Counted from the stretch's first letter, positions 1 to 8,573 are shown. The stretch is 64,000 bases of DNA from an uncultured Aeriscardovia sp. (GCA_903789535.1 CAIFES010000003.1:147054-211053); one strand, 5' to 3'. Notes: generated by a model from the sequence alone, not told the origin. Program-made: numbers and translations.

Positions 1-200
1 AGAAGGCAATGGACGCGCTCTCTCGCGGACGCACGAGCTTTGTGATCGCCCATCGCCTCTCCACCATTCGTAACGCTGACATCATCCTCTACATGGAGCA
101 TGGTGACGTGCTCGAGACCGGCACGCACGAGCAGCTGCTACGAAAGGGCGGCAGATACGCGCGGCTCTACAACAGCCAGTTCGATCGGCAGGAGGGGTGA
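1..200 (+). CDS. ABC exporter ATP-binding/permease, C-terminal fragment
   Basis: This is the 3' end of a gene that begins before the window; the reading frame is open from base 3. The roughly 65 visible residues are the end of a nucleotide-binding domain: the H-loop stretch FVIAHRLSTI, followed by the D-x-ILY..G.V.E.GTHEQLL segment typical of type IV ABC exporters. It is closely similar to the last 65 residues of the exporter subunit ending at 39521, including the shared ARLYNSQF tail, so it is probably the second half-transporter of a paralogous heterodimeric exporter. Substrate cannot be deduced. The gene converges with the YdeI-family gene; only 13 bp separate the two stop codons. Confidence 0.9.
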   Translation, partial: KAMDALSRGRTSFVIAHRLSTIRNADIILYMEHGDVLETGTHEQLLRKGGRYARLYNSQFDRQEG

Positions 201-213
201 GCTGCCGCGCTTA

Positions 214-789
214 TCAGTAGTCGAGCAGGCGGCCGTCGTCGTTCCAGTCACCGAACATCACGTTCTCGGCCGATTTCTCGACGAGCCGGCGAACGCGCTG
301 GTCGAACACCTTGCGGTCGCGGCGCTTGTCGCGCTGGATGGAGTCGATGCGCACACGCTGATACAGCGCGGGAAATCTGCTGAAGTTCTCCCAGGCTACG
401 GGGTTGTCGGCAAAAGCGCGGCGGATGTCCTCGTCGATCCGAAAACCGGACTCGCCCATATCCGGCAGCGCGGCACGGCCGGCATCGGTCATCAGGCCGA
501 GCTTCTCCAGCCGCCGGCAGCGTTCCTTGTTCAGCTCCGACCATGGGCTGCGTGCCGTGCGCGGGGTGAAGCGTTGCGTGTCCACGCCGTCGATGGTCTT
601 GTGCACGGCGTCGATCCAGCCGAAGCAGAGCGCCTCCTCCACGGCGTCGAGATACCACAGACGCCCGGGAATCGGCGTCTTGCCGCGTTTGATGGGCACC
701 CAGCACTCGCTCGCGCTCGCGTGATGGCGTTCAAGCCAGCCCCGGAACTGCGCCCGTGTGGTGATGGGCAGGATGTTCGTCGCCTCCAT
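214..789 (-). CDS. YdeI/OmpD-associated family protein
   Basis: A 191-residue soluble protein of the YdeI family, whose E. coli founder was linked to bacteriocin or peptide tolerance; the biochemical role is unknown. Visible family features are the N-terminal FRGWLERHHASASECWVPIK segment, the EALCFGWIDA motif, the RFTPRTARSPWSELNKER block and a basic C-terminal tail. The ORF can begin at 801, but the ATG at 789 is preferred. It is preceded by TATGCT, then seven bases (GGGCACC), then ATG, with no Shine-Dalgarno sequence, which fits a leaderless transcript. The gene lies downstream of the kinase gene on the same strand and could also be read through from it. Function is uncertain; family assignment is good. 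Confidence 0.8.
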   Translation of the reverse strand: MEATNILPITTRAQFRGWLERHHASASECWVPIKRGKTPIPGRLWYLDAVEEALCFGWIDAVHKTIDGVDTQRFTPRTARSPWSELNKERCRRLEKLGLMTDAGRAALPDMGESGFRIDEDIRRAFADNPVAWENFSRFPALYQRVRIDSIQRDKRRDRKVFDQRVRRLVEKSAENVMFGDWNDDGRLLDY

Positions 790-796
790 GGTGCCC

Positions 797-802
797 AGCA
801 TA
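797..802 (-). promoter_or_regulatory. Candidate -10 hexamer of a leaderless gene
   Basis: TATGCT on the minus strand lies exactly seven bases (GGGCACC) upstream of the ATG at 789. The spacing and lack of a ribosome binding site match actinobacterial leaderless promoters. The same seven-base spacer precedes the SpoU methylase start at 10571. Confidence 0.45.
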
Positions 803-849
803 TCGGGGCAGGCGACGCGGCGGCCGGCCGTCGGCTGACGCGCCGGCTA

Positions 850-2274
850 TCAGTTGTCGCGATGGTCGTCCCTGGTGTCGGCCACGCTGCCGGGCAGCAG
901 CACGTCCATGCTGAACACGCCGCGCCGCGTGTCGGCGGACTCCTGCGCATTGCCGTCGTATTTCTCGGCGATGTGCTTGATGGAACGGATGCCGAAACCG
1001 TGCTTGCCCGGCTCGTTCGTCTTGCTCGTCAGCAGCGTACCGGTCGGAGAGTGGCGCAGGTTTGACGGGTCGAAGCTGTTGTCGCAGTGCAGCACCACGA
1101 ACCCGCCGCGGCGCTCCACGCTGAAGTGGATGATCTTGCGCTCGTCGTCTTTCAGCCTCGCGCTCGCCTCGATGGCGTTGTCGAGCATGTTGCCCACGAG
1201 CGAGGTGATGTCCAGCGCCTGCAGGCCGGAGAGCGCGGTGCCGTCGGCCATCACGATCAGGTGCACGCCCAGACGGGCGCATTTGCGCTGCTCGCCGTTG
1301 ATGACCGTGTCGAGCACGGCATTGCCGGTCTGTGTGAGCGTGGAGGCGCTGTCAATGTCGTCCTGGAACTGGCGCAGCATGGCCGAGGCGTCCGCTGTGG
1401 CAGACTTTGCGGGCCGGCTGGTCGTGGTCGGGGAGCTGTTTGTGGCCACGGCCCCGGCATCCGGTCCCTCGAACACCATCACATAATGCTTGAGATCGTG
1501 CGAGAGCCGATGGATCTCGTCCAGGTTCTTCTTCAACTCGAGGTATTGGCGCCGCTCGTCCGCCGCCGTCTTCTCCAGATTCTGTTTCTCCGCGTCGAGC
1601 AGGATGTTGCGCCGGTAGATCTGTTGCATGTACATCACCGATCCGGTGAACAGGATGGTCAGCGTGCGCAGATAGAAGGCGTTGCTCAGCTGGCCGAAAG
1701 TGTCGGGATCGCTCTCGGAGAAGAAGCGCAGCGAGGTGGCGGTCGTGTTGTTGGCCACGAGCAGCCCGGCAATCGAGAGGCAGAAGGCGATGGTGATGCT
1801 CAGCCAGCCCACATGCTCCAGCGTGTTGCCGCGGAAGGCGATGCCTTCGACGATCACACCGAGGATATTGAGCACGATGCCGATGGCGATGAGGATGATC
1901 GGCCGCCACATGGTGTGGTACACGGGTGCCATGAGACCGGAGACGGCCATGGCATAGGCGAAGGAGATGGTCGCCTCCGTGTGGGTGAACGTGTGGGTGG
2001 CCACATAGATGCTGGCCTTCCATGTGTGGCCGGTGCCCGCCCACAGAAGAAGGAAGTCACAGACGGCGGTGACGAGCGGTCCCAGAGGAAATCGGTCGGT
2101 GTACGGCTCGTTGGCCATCAGGAAGCTGGTGGCGAGGAACACGGGGATGGCCGCGATGTCGGTGACGATCAGACGCCATCTCGGCGCGGGATGCCTGATA
2201 CAGATGAAATAGGTGGTCAGCGCCATCCATTCGAAGACGGGGACCACCAGCTTTGTCAGCAGCGACAGCGTCAT
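850..2274 (-). CDS. Sensor histidine kinase, AgrC/HPK10-like (GHKL)
   Basis: A 474-residue membrane sensor kinase. The first ~220 residues hold about six hydrophobic segments and no obvious extracellular domain. A coiled-coil linker (EKQNLEKTAADERRQYLELK) follows. The dimerisation/phosphoacceptor region is IHRLSHDLKHYVMVF, where the first His of HDLKH is the expected phosphorylation site. The GHKL ATPase domain has an N box (NMLDNAIEAS) and a G box (KHGFGIRSIKHIAEKYDG). This combination is typical of kinases paired with LytTR regulators. The start lies 4 bp after the regulator stop, so the two form an operon. About 40 residues before the catalytic domain are Thr/Ser/Ala-rich and may be flexible. 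The signal sensed is unknown; adjacency suggests control of the divergent pilus operon. Confidence 0.9.
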   Translation of the reverse strand: MTLSLLTKLVVPVFEWMALTTYFICIRHPAPRWRLIVTDIAAIPVFLATSFLMANEPYTDRFPLGPLVTAVCDFLLLWAGTGHTWKASIYVATHTFTHTEATISFAYAMAVSGLMAPVYHTMWRPIILIAIGIVLNILGVIVEGIAFRGNTLEHVGWLSITIAFCLSIAGLLVANNTTATSLRFFSESDPDTFGQLSNAFYLRTLTILFTGSVMYMQQIYRRNILLDAEKQNLEKTAADERRQYLELKKNLDEIHRLSHDLKHYVMVFEGPDAGAVATNSSPTTTSRPAKSATADASAMLRQFQDDIDSASTLTQTGNAVLDTVINGEQRKCARLGVHLIVMADGTALSGLQALDITSLVGNMLDNAIEASARLKDDERKIIHFSVERRGGFVVLHCDNSFDPSNLRHSPTGTLLTSKTNEPGKHGFGIRSIKHIAEKYDGNAQESADTRRGVFSMDVLLPGSVADTRDDHRDN

Positions 2275-2278
2275 GGTC

Positions 2279-3019
2279 TCACCGCCCCTGCGGTCGTGCG
2301 CCTGTGGCGAGCGTCTGCCCCAGCCGGCGGGTCATTGCCTCGATGAAGCCTTTCTTGCGCGAACGGCTGATATTGAGCCGTCTGTCGGTGTCGAGCACGC
2401 AGATCTGGCCCTCGATGGTGCGCACGCGGTCCATGTTGACAATGTAATAGGAGTTGATGCGGTAGAACCCGTCCGGTTCCAGACGTTTCTGCAGCTCGGT
2501 AAGTGTGGTCGTCACCCGGATGTCGGACTCGTCGGTATGCACGGTGATGCGGTGCTGTTCGGACTCGATGTAGGTGATGGAGCCGAGCGGCACCTGATAG
2601 AAGGACGAACCCTGCTGCAGCATGATGGTGGGCCGGTCGTCACGATCGACGGCGTCGATGGCGCGGCCGAACTCGGAATGGAACATCGGCCACGAGAGCG
2701 GCTTCAATATATAGGAGAGCGCGTGCACCGCGTAGCCCTTGATGGCGTACTGCGGTGTGGAAGTGATGAAGACGATGACGCACTTCTGGTCGAACTGGCG
2801 CACACGCTCCGCCGCCTCAAAACCGTTGCAGCCCGGCATGAGGATGTCCATCAGAATGATGTCGTACTGTGCGTTGAATTTGGTGAGGAACGCGAGCGAC
2901 GAGCCGTAGACGTCGGTGAGGATGTCGTCGCCGCTCTCCTGCGCGTAGCGGGAGACGAACTGTTTCGCCTGACGCTGGAAGAGAGGATCGTCTTCGACGA
3001 TGGCACAGCGTATCTGCAT
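2279..3019 (-). CDS. LytTR-family response regulator
   Basis: A 246-residue DNA-binding response regulator. The N-terminal receiver domain shows the acidic pair in IVEDDPLFQ, the phosphoacceptor Asp in IILMDILMPGCNGFEA, and the switch Thr/Ser and Lys in FITSTPQYAIKG and ILKPLSW. The C-terminal ~100 residues are a LytTR domain (FYQVPLGSITYIESEQHRIT, FYRINSYYIVNMDRVRTIEG). The frame is open back to 3157, but the ATG at 3019 follows AAAGAGGGAACGCC, a good ribosome binding site, and begins exactly at the receiver domain (MQIRCAIVEDD). It is the first gene of the operon with the kinase and is divergent from the pilus genes. A TTTTCA (3126-3121)/AATAAT (3103-3098) promoter with a 17-bp spacer overlaps a run of TTGCA repeats, suggesting autoregulation. 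Confidence 0.92.
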   Translation of the reverse strand: MQIRCAIVEDDPLFQRQAKQFVSRYAQESGDDILTDVYGSSLAFLTKFNAQYDIILMDILMPGCNGFEAAERVRQFDQKCVIVFITSTPQYAIKGYAVHALSYILKPLSWPMFHSEFGRAIDAVDRDDRPTIMLQQGSSFYQVPLGSITYIESEQHRITVHTDESDIRVTTTLTELQKRLEPDGFYRINSYYIVNMDRVRTIEGQICVLDTDRRLNISRSRKKGFIEAMTRRLGQTLATGARPQGR

Positions 3020-3091
3020 GGCGTTCCCTCTTTCTTGCCTCGAGAACCGTGTGAAATCAGTGGCTTCAGATTTGATCAGTAAATCTTTGAG

Positions 3092-3115
3092 TATTGCATT
3101 ATTGCAGTTTTGCAT
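3092..3115. repeat. Three tandem TTGCA-centred 8-bp repeats
   Basis: TATTGCAT, TATTGCAG and TTTTGCAT lie end to end with an exact 8-bp period; TTGCA starts at 3094, 3102 and 3110. They sit over the predicted promoter of the response regulator gene. Two more TATTGCA copies lie at 3194-3200 and 3261-3267. Candidate operator for a regulator of the two-component and/or pilus genes. Confidence 0.5.
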
Positions 3116-3208
3116 AAACCTGAAAACTTGCTGACAAAAGTGCCGCACTGAAATCAAGATATGTTGCTACCTATGGTAAAGCTGAAAGAGAGCTATTGCA
3201 AATGCTCT

Positions 3209-3217
3209 GGGGGGGGG
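3209..3217. repeat. G9 homopolymer upstream of pilus operon
   Basis: Nine consecutive G on the + strand, in an AT-rich intergenic region 156 bp before the first pilin start. It lies between a TATTGCA motif (3194-3200) and the best promoter candidate for the pilus operon (3231-3260). Such tracts change length by replication slippage and can act as phase switches. Here it is outside the coding frame, so any effect would be on transcription or the leader. Confidence 0.6.
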
Positions 3218-3230
3218 TGACATCCTTTCC

Positions 3231-3260
3231 TTGAGAATTGATGAATATATTTGATAAAGA
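3231..3260 (+). promoter_or_regulatory. Candidate pilus operon promoter
   Basis: TTGAGA at 3231-3236 and an extended -10-like TGATAAAGA at 3252-3260, with an 18-bp gap between TTGAGA and TAAAGA. This would give a leader of about 105 nt. The -10 match is weak and the call rests on position and AT content. Confidence 0.3.
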
Positions 3261-3335
3261 TATTGCATATCAGGAATGAAAATCACCCGATTATGCAAGA
3301 CGAATTCACACCTCCTGAATTTGCGTTTCAATGAA

Positions 3336-3349
3336 TATTGAAGGCAATA
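3336..3349. promoter_or_regulatory. TATTG-N4-CAATA inverted repeat in pilus leader
   Basis: A perfect 5-bp inverted repeat with spacer AAGG, 12 bp before the GAGGAGGTGG ribosome binding site. It could be a dyad operator half-related to the TATTGCA motifs, or a small mRNA hairpin. Confidence 0.3.
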
Positions 3350-3373
3350 CCGGAAAGACCGAGGAGGTGGATC

Positions 3374-6300
3374 ATGAAAGCGACGCTCACAAAGATCACG
3401 TCTGTTGTGGCGGCGTGCGCGTGTGCCATCGCGATGATCCTTGTCTCGGTTCTTCTGCCGCAGCAGAAGGCGAGTGCCGCCGATGATTCCGGCAGTTTCA
3501 CCGCGGACGGTGTAAATATCCCGGACTACTGCGGACATAACAGCGTCTATCTTCTCAGCACCACCGGCGAGGTCTATCGGGCTTTCGTCCCCAGCGATGG
3601 CTCGGGGATGATCACCAACACCGCTGGTGATGTGACCGGAAGAGATGATGACACCACAGCGAACGCGACATCGGCAAAGTGCCTTATCCCGATGCCGTAT
3701 CTGCCGGCAAGCGTCACGGTGCAATACACCACCGCGAAACGCCGGAGCATCGCGCAGACGATCGGCACCGCCAGAAATGTGACCGGCAAATATAATGCGC
3801 TCGGTGCGGATACGTCCGACGGCACCCTGTGGGCCGCGGCGGAGATCGATACTTCGACCGCGGGCATGGGGATGCAGGTTTTCCGTCTTGATGCTTCCGA
3901 TCGGCAGGCGCATCAGAGCATGCCGAATCCGGAGATCCGCAACTCTGGTACCTCTCAGACTCTTGATACGACCGATAAGTCGTATTGGAAGACCGTGGGC
4001 GGCTTCATCAAGCTCTCACAGCAGGTCGGTACCCGGTATCCCAATGTGTTCGGCGGCGCGGTCAACCCGGCGAACCATCGGTATTATGTGGCCAATCTCA
4101 TTTCCCCGATGAAGGGGACCGCACCGAATACCAAGAATCTCACCCTGGAGATCCGCAGTTTCTCGTCCGCCGGCCAGGTCGGGGGCACGAAGACGGTGAC
4201 GATTCCATACACCGGTACCAGATGGGGAGGAAGTTCCACTCCTCGTGGCGACATCGAGTTCGATGACAACGGCAATCTGACGATCGTCGTCAGCAAGATG
4301 CAGACGAGCGACAGCGGTGAGGCACGTTCCGTCGGTATGATCAGCATCCCTGCCTCGACGTTGGATTCATCCGATTCGATCACAGGAAGTCTGAGGCTGT
4401 TCGCTACCCCTTCATACACGAACGGTGGTGCAGAGATCGGTACGAATGTGCGGCGTGAGATTTCAGGTATCGGCTTCTCCGGGACGGATACATCAAGCCT
4501 GACCGTCTCGATGTACGATACGACGTCCTGCCCGACGACCGGTTCCGGATGTGCTATGGATTCTGCGTTGTTCTCGATGAATGTGTCGGACGCCAATCTG
4601 AATGAGATCTTCGCGCTGCCGCAGACCCCTCCATACACACAGACGACCCCGTCATGGGGGACGTCGGCGGATTCCGTCTGGACACTCGCAAAAGGCTACG
4701 AGTCGTGGGGCGGTGGAAGCTCATACACTCAGTCCGACAAGTCCAATGATCCTGCACGGTACTATCTGCAGTCACACGAGATCATGGATATCGCCAAAGG
4801 CGGTGCGGTCGAATCCTCAAAGCCGTACTCCGGCAGCTACCAGTTCACCAAGGTTGATGCAACGTCCGGTGCAACGCTGAGGGGAGCAGAGTTCACGCTC
4901 TGGCCGTACGACGGCTCGATCTGCGGGAGTGCACCTACGTCGGCTTCGGGGATCACCCTCGGCTCGGATGGCAGCCTTACCGGTGCCACGACGGCGGCAT
5001 CGGATGCGAACGGTCTTGTGTCGTTCACCGACGTCCCGCTCGGAAAAGCGACGGCGACTGCCCAGACGTCCAGGCAGTTCTGTCTGGCAGAGACTGGCTC
5101 GCCGGACGCCTCCGCCTATGAGCTGGACAAGACACCGAGCATCATCGAGATCCAGCCGTCCGCGACCCAATCCATTACCGTCGGTGCGAATGTGAAGAAC
5201 ACCCGTCGGACCGGCTCCATCTCGTGGACAAAGTCCGATGAGACGGATACGACGAATCTTCTGCCTGGCTCGCGGTGGTCGGTGTCGTACACGCCTGAGT
5301 CCTCTGATACCGGCACGCTCTCGGGTTGGACGAAAGCAGTGACGGATTGCGAGTCGTCCACCTGCAGCGTCGCTTCCGGTGATCTCAAGGACAACGACAC
5401 CGATGCCGGCGAGTTCACACTCACCGGTCTGACGTGGGGCAAGTATGTCGTCACTGAGACGCATGCTCCTAAGGGCTACGACATTCCGGAAAGCGGCTAC
5501 TCCCACACGTTCTATGTAGGCAAGTCCAACTTCAACGGCAATGCGTCCTATGAGGGTCTGAATCCCGCGTCGAACGCGTTCACCGATCCGCGTGTGAAGT
5601 CCGGCGTCATCCGCTGGGGAAAGCTCTCGACCAAGAACACCAAGGGAGTGCAGAAATCTGGCGACGTGACTGAAGATACTTTTTCCACGCTTGCCAGCGA
5701 GGCACTTCCCGGTTCGGGCTGGACACTGTATTCATCGTCGGATCATACGACCATCACCATCACCGATTGCGTTGTGAACAATGAGAATGACAACGTAGAT
5801 GTCTCGGGTTGCGCTGCGAAGTTTGGGTACTCCCCAACGAGCACCGCACTGTTCGATACCGATCCACGTCCAGGGATGTTCTGTGTGAACGTGTCGAATG
5901 ACAAGTTCGCGACGTTCACCTTGGAAGAGGTGACACATCCGAAAGGCTACAAGCTCAACACGAATGATGATTGGGGGAACTTCACGGTGGACGCCAGTCA
6001 TCTGTCCCCGCTTCCCAAGGCCATTCTCGATGAGCCGATCGTTCCTAGCGTCACCTGGGGCAAATACAGCTCTACAGACGTCAATGGGGTTCAGACATCT
6101 CTTCCGGATTCGTCGAAGCGACCGCTCGCCGGGTCTGTGTGGAAGGTTGTCTACTACAGCAGCATGGGTCCGCAGTATTATGCCACCATCAGTGACTGTG
6201 TCACGAATGCTTACCATCAATGCACACCGTCACCAGTTGCTGATGGTGATGGGCGTGCCGGTGTGTTCAGTCTGAATCTGAGTATCTATGGCGTCGGTAA

Positions 6301-6556
6301 GTACGCCCTCATTGAGCAGACGGCGCCGCTGGGATATCAGCTTGACCCTACGCCTCATGTCTTCACCGTCACCGACGACAACCCGAATGTCACGTTCGCG
6401 TTTGGCGATGAGATGGCCTCCGGGCCGACCCTGCCGATGTCGGGCGGCACCTCAACCCAAGTCTTCCGATGGGCCTCCGCCGGGTTCTTCCTCCTGGCGA
6501 TCCTGTCGGCATCAGTGCTGTGGATCAGGAGGAAAGGCGGTGCGCGAGTGAAGTGA
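3374..6556 (+). CDS. LPxTG-anchored tip/minor pilin with SpaA-type domains
   Basis: A 1060-residue surface adhesin. Residues 1-35 are a signal peptide with likely cleavage after ASA. Residues ~36-480 form a large domain of repeated beta-strand segments without an assigned family, possibly propeller-like, and probably the binding head. From ~486 there are four SpaA/prealbumin-like domains; the first, second and fourth end in E-box-like strands (FCLAETGSP, YVVTETHAPKGY, YALIEQTAPLGY) and the third has a related TLEEVTHPKGY. The C-terminus is a sorting signal: LPMSGG (1020-1025), a hydrophobic helix and an RRK tail. The ATG at 3374 follows GAGGAGGTGG. Size, position before the backbone pilin and domain order match the tip subunits of sortase-built pili. 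No pilin-motif Lys is evident, as expected for a tip protein. The ligand is unknown. Confidence 0.9.
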   Translation: MKATLTKITSVVAACACAIAMILVSVLLPQQKASAADDSGSFTADGVNIPDYCGHNSVYLLSTTGEVYRAFVPSDGSGMITNTAGDVTGRDDDTTANATSAKCLIPMPYLPASVTVQYTTAKRRSIAQTIGTARNVTGKYNALGADTSDGTLWAAAEIDTSTAGMGMQVFRLDASDRQAHQSMPNPEIRNSGTSQTLDTTDKSYWKTVGGFIKLSQQVGTRYPNVFGGAVNPANHRYYVANLISPMKGTAPNTKNLTLEIRSFSSAGQVGGTKTVTIPYTGTRWGGSSTPRGDIEFDDNGNLTIVVSKMQTSDSGEARSVGMISIPASTLDSSDSITGSLRLFATPSYTNGGAEIGTNVRREISGIGFSGTDTSSLTVSMYDTTSCPTTGSGCAMDSALFSMNVSDANLNEIFALPQTPPYTQTTPSWGTSADSVWTLAKGYESWGGGSSYTQSDKSNDPARYYLQSHEIMDIAKGGAVESSKPYSGSYQFTKVDATSGATLRGAEFTLWPYDGSICGSAPTSASGITLGSDGSLTGATTAASDANGLVSFTDVPLGKATATAQTSRQFCLAETGSPDASAYELDKTPSIIEIQPSATQSITVGANVKNTRRTGSISWTKSDETDTTNLLPGSRWSVSYTPESSDTGTLSGWTKAVTDCESSTCSVASGDLKDNDTDAGEFTLTGLTWGKYVVTETHAPKGYDIPESGYSHTFYVGKSNFNGNASYEGLNPASNAFTDPRVKSGVIRWGKLSTKNTKGVQKSGDVTEDTFSTLASEALPGSGWTLYSSSDHTTITITDCVVNNENDNVDVSGCAAKFGYSPTSTALFDTDPRPGMFCVNVSNDKFATFTLEEVTHPKGYKLNTNDDWGNFTVDASHLSPLPKAILDEPIVPSVTWGKYSSTDVNGVQTSLPDSSKRPLAGSVWKVVYYSSMGPQYYATISDCVTNAYHQCTPSPVADGDGRAGVFSLNLSIYGVGKYALIEQTAPLGYQLDPTPHVFTVTDDNPNVTFAFGDEMASGPTLPMSGGTSTQVFRWASAGFFLLAILSASVLWIRRKGGARVK

Positions 6557-6654
6557 CTTCAGACATCTGGAGGGCTCGCCCTCTGCGGTTCCAATTGATT
6601 CAGAAAAGCAATGATTTGAGAAAACTTCTTTCACGTTGAGAGAAAGGAAATACG

Positions 6655-8256
6655 ATGCAGAACAACAGCATCAAGAAGGCCGTCGCGGGCATCGCTGCGG
6701 TGGCAGCGGCCTCCATCGGCCTCGGAATGGCGGCACCCGCCGCAATGGCGGATGACCTCAGTGTTGGCAACATCAATACGAGCAAGACCGGCACCCTGAC
6801 CATCCATAAGCGTGCCCAGGCCGATGACAACGGCACCCACAAGGGGTCCGGCCTCGAGGATAAGAGCGTCACCGGCGAGGGTATCAAAGGCGTCGAGTTC
6901 ACCGTCTACCCGGTCACCGGCTTCAGCTGGGATGATGCGAACAAGTGGGGCGACCTCGACAAGCTCTCCGTCGGTACAGACAACAAGGTGTATACGACGG
7001 CCAGCGGCACGACCGCTCTCCACGACCCTGCCGCGAGCATCGACACCGCCAATAAGCACGTCGTCACCACGGATGCCAGCGGAAATGTCTCCATCTCCGG
7101 TCTGCCGCTCGGTCTGTACTATGTCGTCGAGACCAACAACGGCAATTCAAGCCGACAGAACCCGCAGGTGACGGGCGACGCGAACCCGTTCTTCGTCACC
7201 CTGCCGTACCCGACGAAGAATGATTCCTCGGCATCCTCGAAGAACGGCCAGTGGAACTATGACGTCCACGTCTATCCGAAGAACAACGTGAACAATGTCA
7301 AGAAGACCGTCGATGTGAGCGGCGCCGTCAAGGTCGGCGACGAGATCGTCTGGAACATTGACCAGACCGTCCCGGTGCTCGGCAAGGACGCCGAAGGCAA
7401 CCAGATCAAGTTCACCCACTTCGGCTTCGTCGATCCGCTCGACTCCCACACCACGTACCAGAGCATGAAGGTGATCGCCCTCGACAACAAACTGAAGCCG
7501 ATCTCCCCGGAGGAGGTCGTTCCTTCCTCTTACTACACGCTGACGCAGGACGGGAACACCATCTCCGTTGACTTCACCAAGGCCGGTCTCGCGCAGCTCG
7601 ACGCGCGCAAGTATGCCGCCATCCGCTTCGCCGTGACTGTGAAGGTCACCTCGCTTCCTGCCAACTATCAGGTGCCCAACAGCGTGTACCAGTGGATCAA
7701 CACCCCGAAGCCGAGCACTTCCGGCGAGTCCACCCCGGTCAAGTCACAGGATCAGCCGTACTACGGCGATTACACCTTCAAGAAGATCGATGACCTGACT
7801 CCGGCCAACCCGCTTTCCGGTGCCGAGTTCGTCATGTGGAAGCGCACAGGCACCACCTGCGAGCAGACGAAGCCGAACTCTGGCGTGATCAACGCCGATG
7901 CTGCTTCCAATACCCAGGGTCTTGTCAAGTTCAGCGGTGTGCTGATCGGCAAGTTCGCCACCGGTACCACGAATGATCAGGCCACCGCGCACTTCTGCCT
8001 CCTTGAGACCAAGGCTCCGGCCGGATACCAGCTCAACAGCACCGTCAAGGATGTCATCCTGCATGCCGGCGTCAACGGTGCCGGCACGACGGAGAACCCG
8101 TACGACCAGGTCAAGAACACCAAGCAGAACGGTCCGAACCTGCCGCTCACTGGTGCAGCCGGCAAGCTGATTCTCCTGCTCGGCAGTGTCGCGGTTCTCG
8201 CTGCGGCCGGTGCCCTGTTTGTGGTCAATTCTCGTCGCCAGCGCGCCAACCGCTGA
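6655..8256 (+). CDS. Major (backbone) pilin, LPLTG-anchored
   Basis: A 533-residue fimbrial backbone subunit. Signal peptide 1-32 with cleavage after AMA. The pilin motif is WNYDVHVYPKN, whose Lys209 is the expected acceptor for sortase-made isopeptide bonds. An E-box (HFCLLETKAPAGYQL) places Glu451 as the intramolecular isopeptide catalyst. The sorting signal is LPLTG (496-500) followed by a hydrophobic helix and an SRRQRANR tail. All elements needed for covalent polymerisation are present. The start ATG follows GAGAAAGGAAATAC. The 98-bp gap after the tip gene has a small hairpin (AGGGC-TC-GCCCT, 6572-6583) without a T run. The downstream hairpins before the sortase gene could favour pilin over sortase expression. 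Confidence 0.94.
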   Translation: MQNNSIKKAVAGIAAVAAASIGLGMAAPAAMADDLSVGNINTSKTGTLTIHKRAQADDNGTHKGSGLEDKSVTGEGIKGVEFTVYPVTGFSWDDANKWGDLDKLSVGTDNKVYTTASGTTALHDPAASIDTANKHVVTTDASGNVSISGLPLGLYYVVETNNGNSSRQNPQVTGDANPFFVTLPYPTKNDSSASSKNGQWNYDVHVYPKNNVNNVKKTVDVSGAVKVGDEIVWNIDQTVPVLGKDAEGNQIKFTHFGFVDPLDSHTTYQSMKVIALDNKLKPISPEEVVPSSYYTLTQDGNTISVDFTKAGLAQLDARKYAAIRFAVTVKVTSLPANYQVPNSVYQWINTPKPSTSGESTPVKSQDQPYYGDYTFKKIDDLTPANPLSGAEFVMWKRTGTTCEQTKPNSGVINADAASNTQGLVKFSGVLIGKFATGTTNDQATAHFCLLETKAPAGYQLNSTVKDVILHAGVNGAGTTENPYDQVKNTKQNGPNLPLTGAAGKLILLLGSVAVLAAAGALFVVNSRRQRANR

Positions 8257-8387
8257 CGATCTCGGAAAGCATGACACGGGGATCGCTGAATGAACCTCCG
8301 CGGTCCCCGGCCATCGCCTTCCTCAATAAATGAACATACAGAACTCAAGAGCCTATAATTTCATTTATTCTCTTTTCTATTTCCACG

Positions 8388-8421
8388 CGGGGCGGGAAGG
8401 GCGTGTTCCTTTCCCGCCCCG
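8388..8421 (+). promoter_or_regulatory. Strong GC hairpin between backbone pilin and sortase
   Basis: CGGGGCGGGAAGG pairs with CCTTTCCCGCCCCG (13 bp with one bulged T) around a 7-nt loop. No T run follows, so it is not a standard intrinsic terminator. It may be an attenuator, or may stabilise the 3' end of the pilin mRNA and lower sortase expression. A weaker CGGGGA/TCCCCG stem with a long loop precedes it near 8277-8310. The gap to the sortase start holds no gene. Confidence 0.45.
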
Positions 8422-8434
8422 TCTCCGTATCCAG

Positions 8435-8460
8435 GGATTCGTATGCGAGGATTCGTATGC
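8435..8460. repeat. GGATTCGTATGC tandem repeat
   Basis: Two copies of GGATTCGTATGC with a 14-bp period (8435-8446, 8449-8460). Three diverged CATCTGACAG-like copies follow between 8512 and 8558. All lie in the leader of the sortase gene. Confidence 0.6.
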
Positions 8461-8573
8461 AGGGAGATGCCGCATTCCCGTATGCTTCGGGTATGCGGGA
8501 GGAAGATACGGCATCTGACGGGCGTACGACATCTGACAGATATATAACATCTAACAGGCGGGAGGCGGACGAC

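Noticed and set aside
1087..2346. 419-residue ORF on the + strand opposite the histidine kinase
   Set aside because: It mirrors the real kinase on the other strand; composition is His/Gly/Arg-rich without any motif, as usual for high-GC antisense frames.
3202..3234. Short leader ORF running through the G9 tract
   Set aside because: Weak ribosome site and only ten codons; kept only as part of the G-tract finding. It cannot be joined to the pilin frame because of the stop at 3332.
6572..6583. Terminator between the two pilin genes
   Set aside because: The AGGGC-TC-GCCCT stem is short, its 2-nt loop is too tight, and no T run follows.
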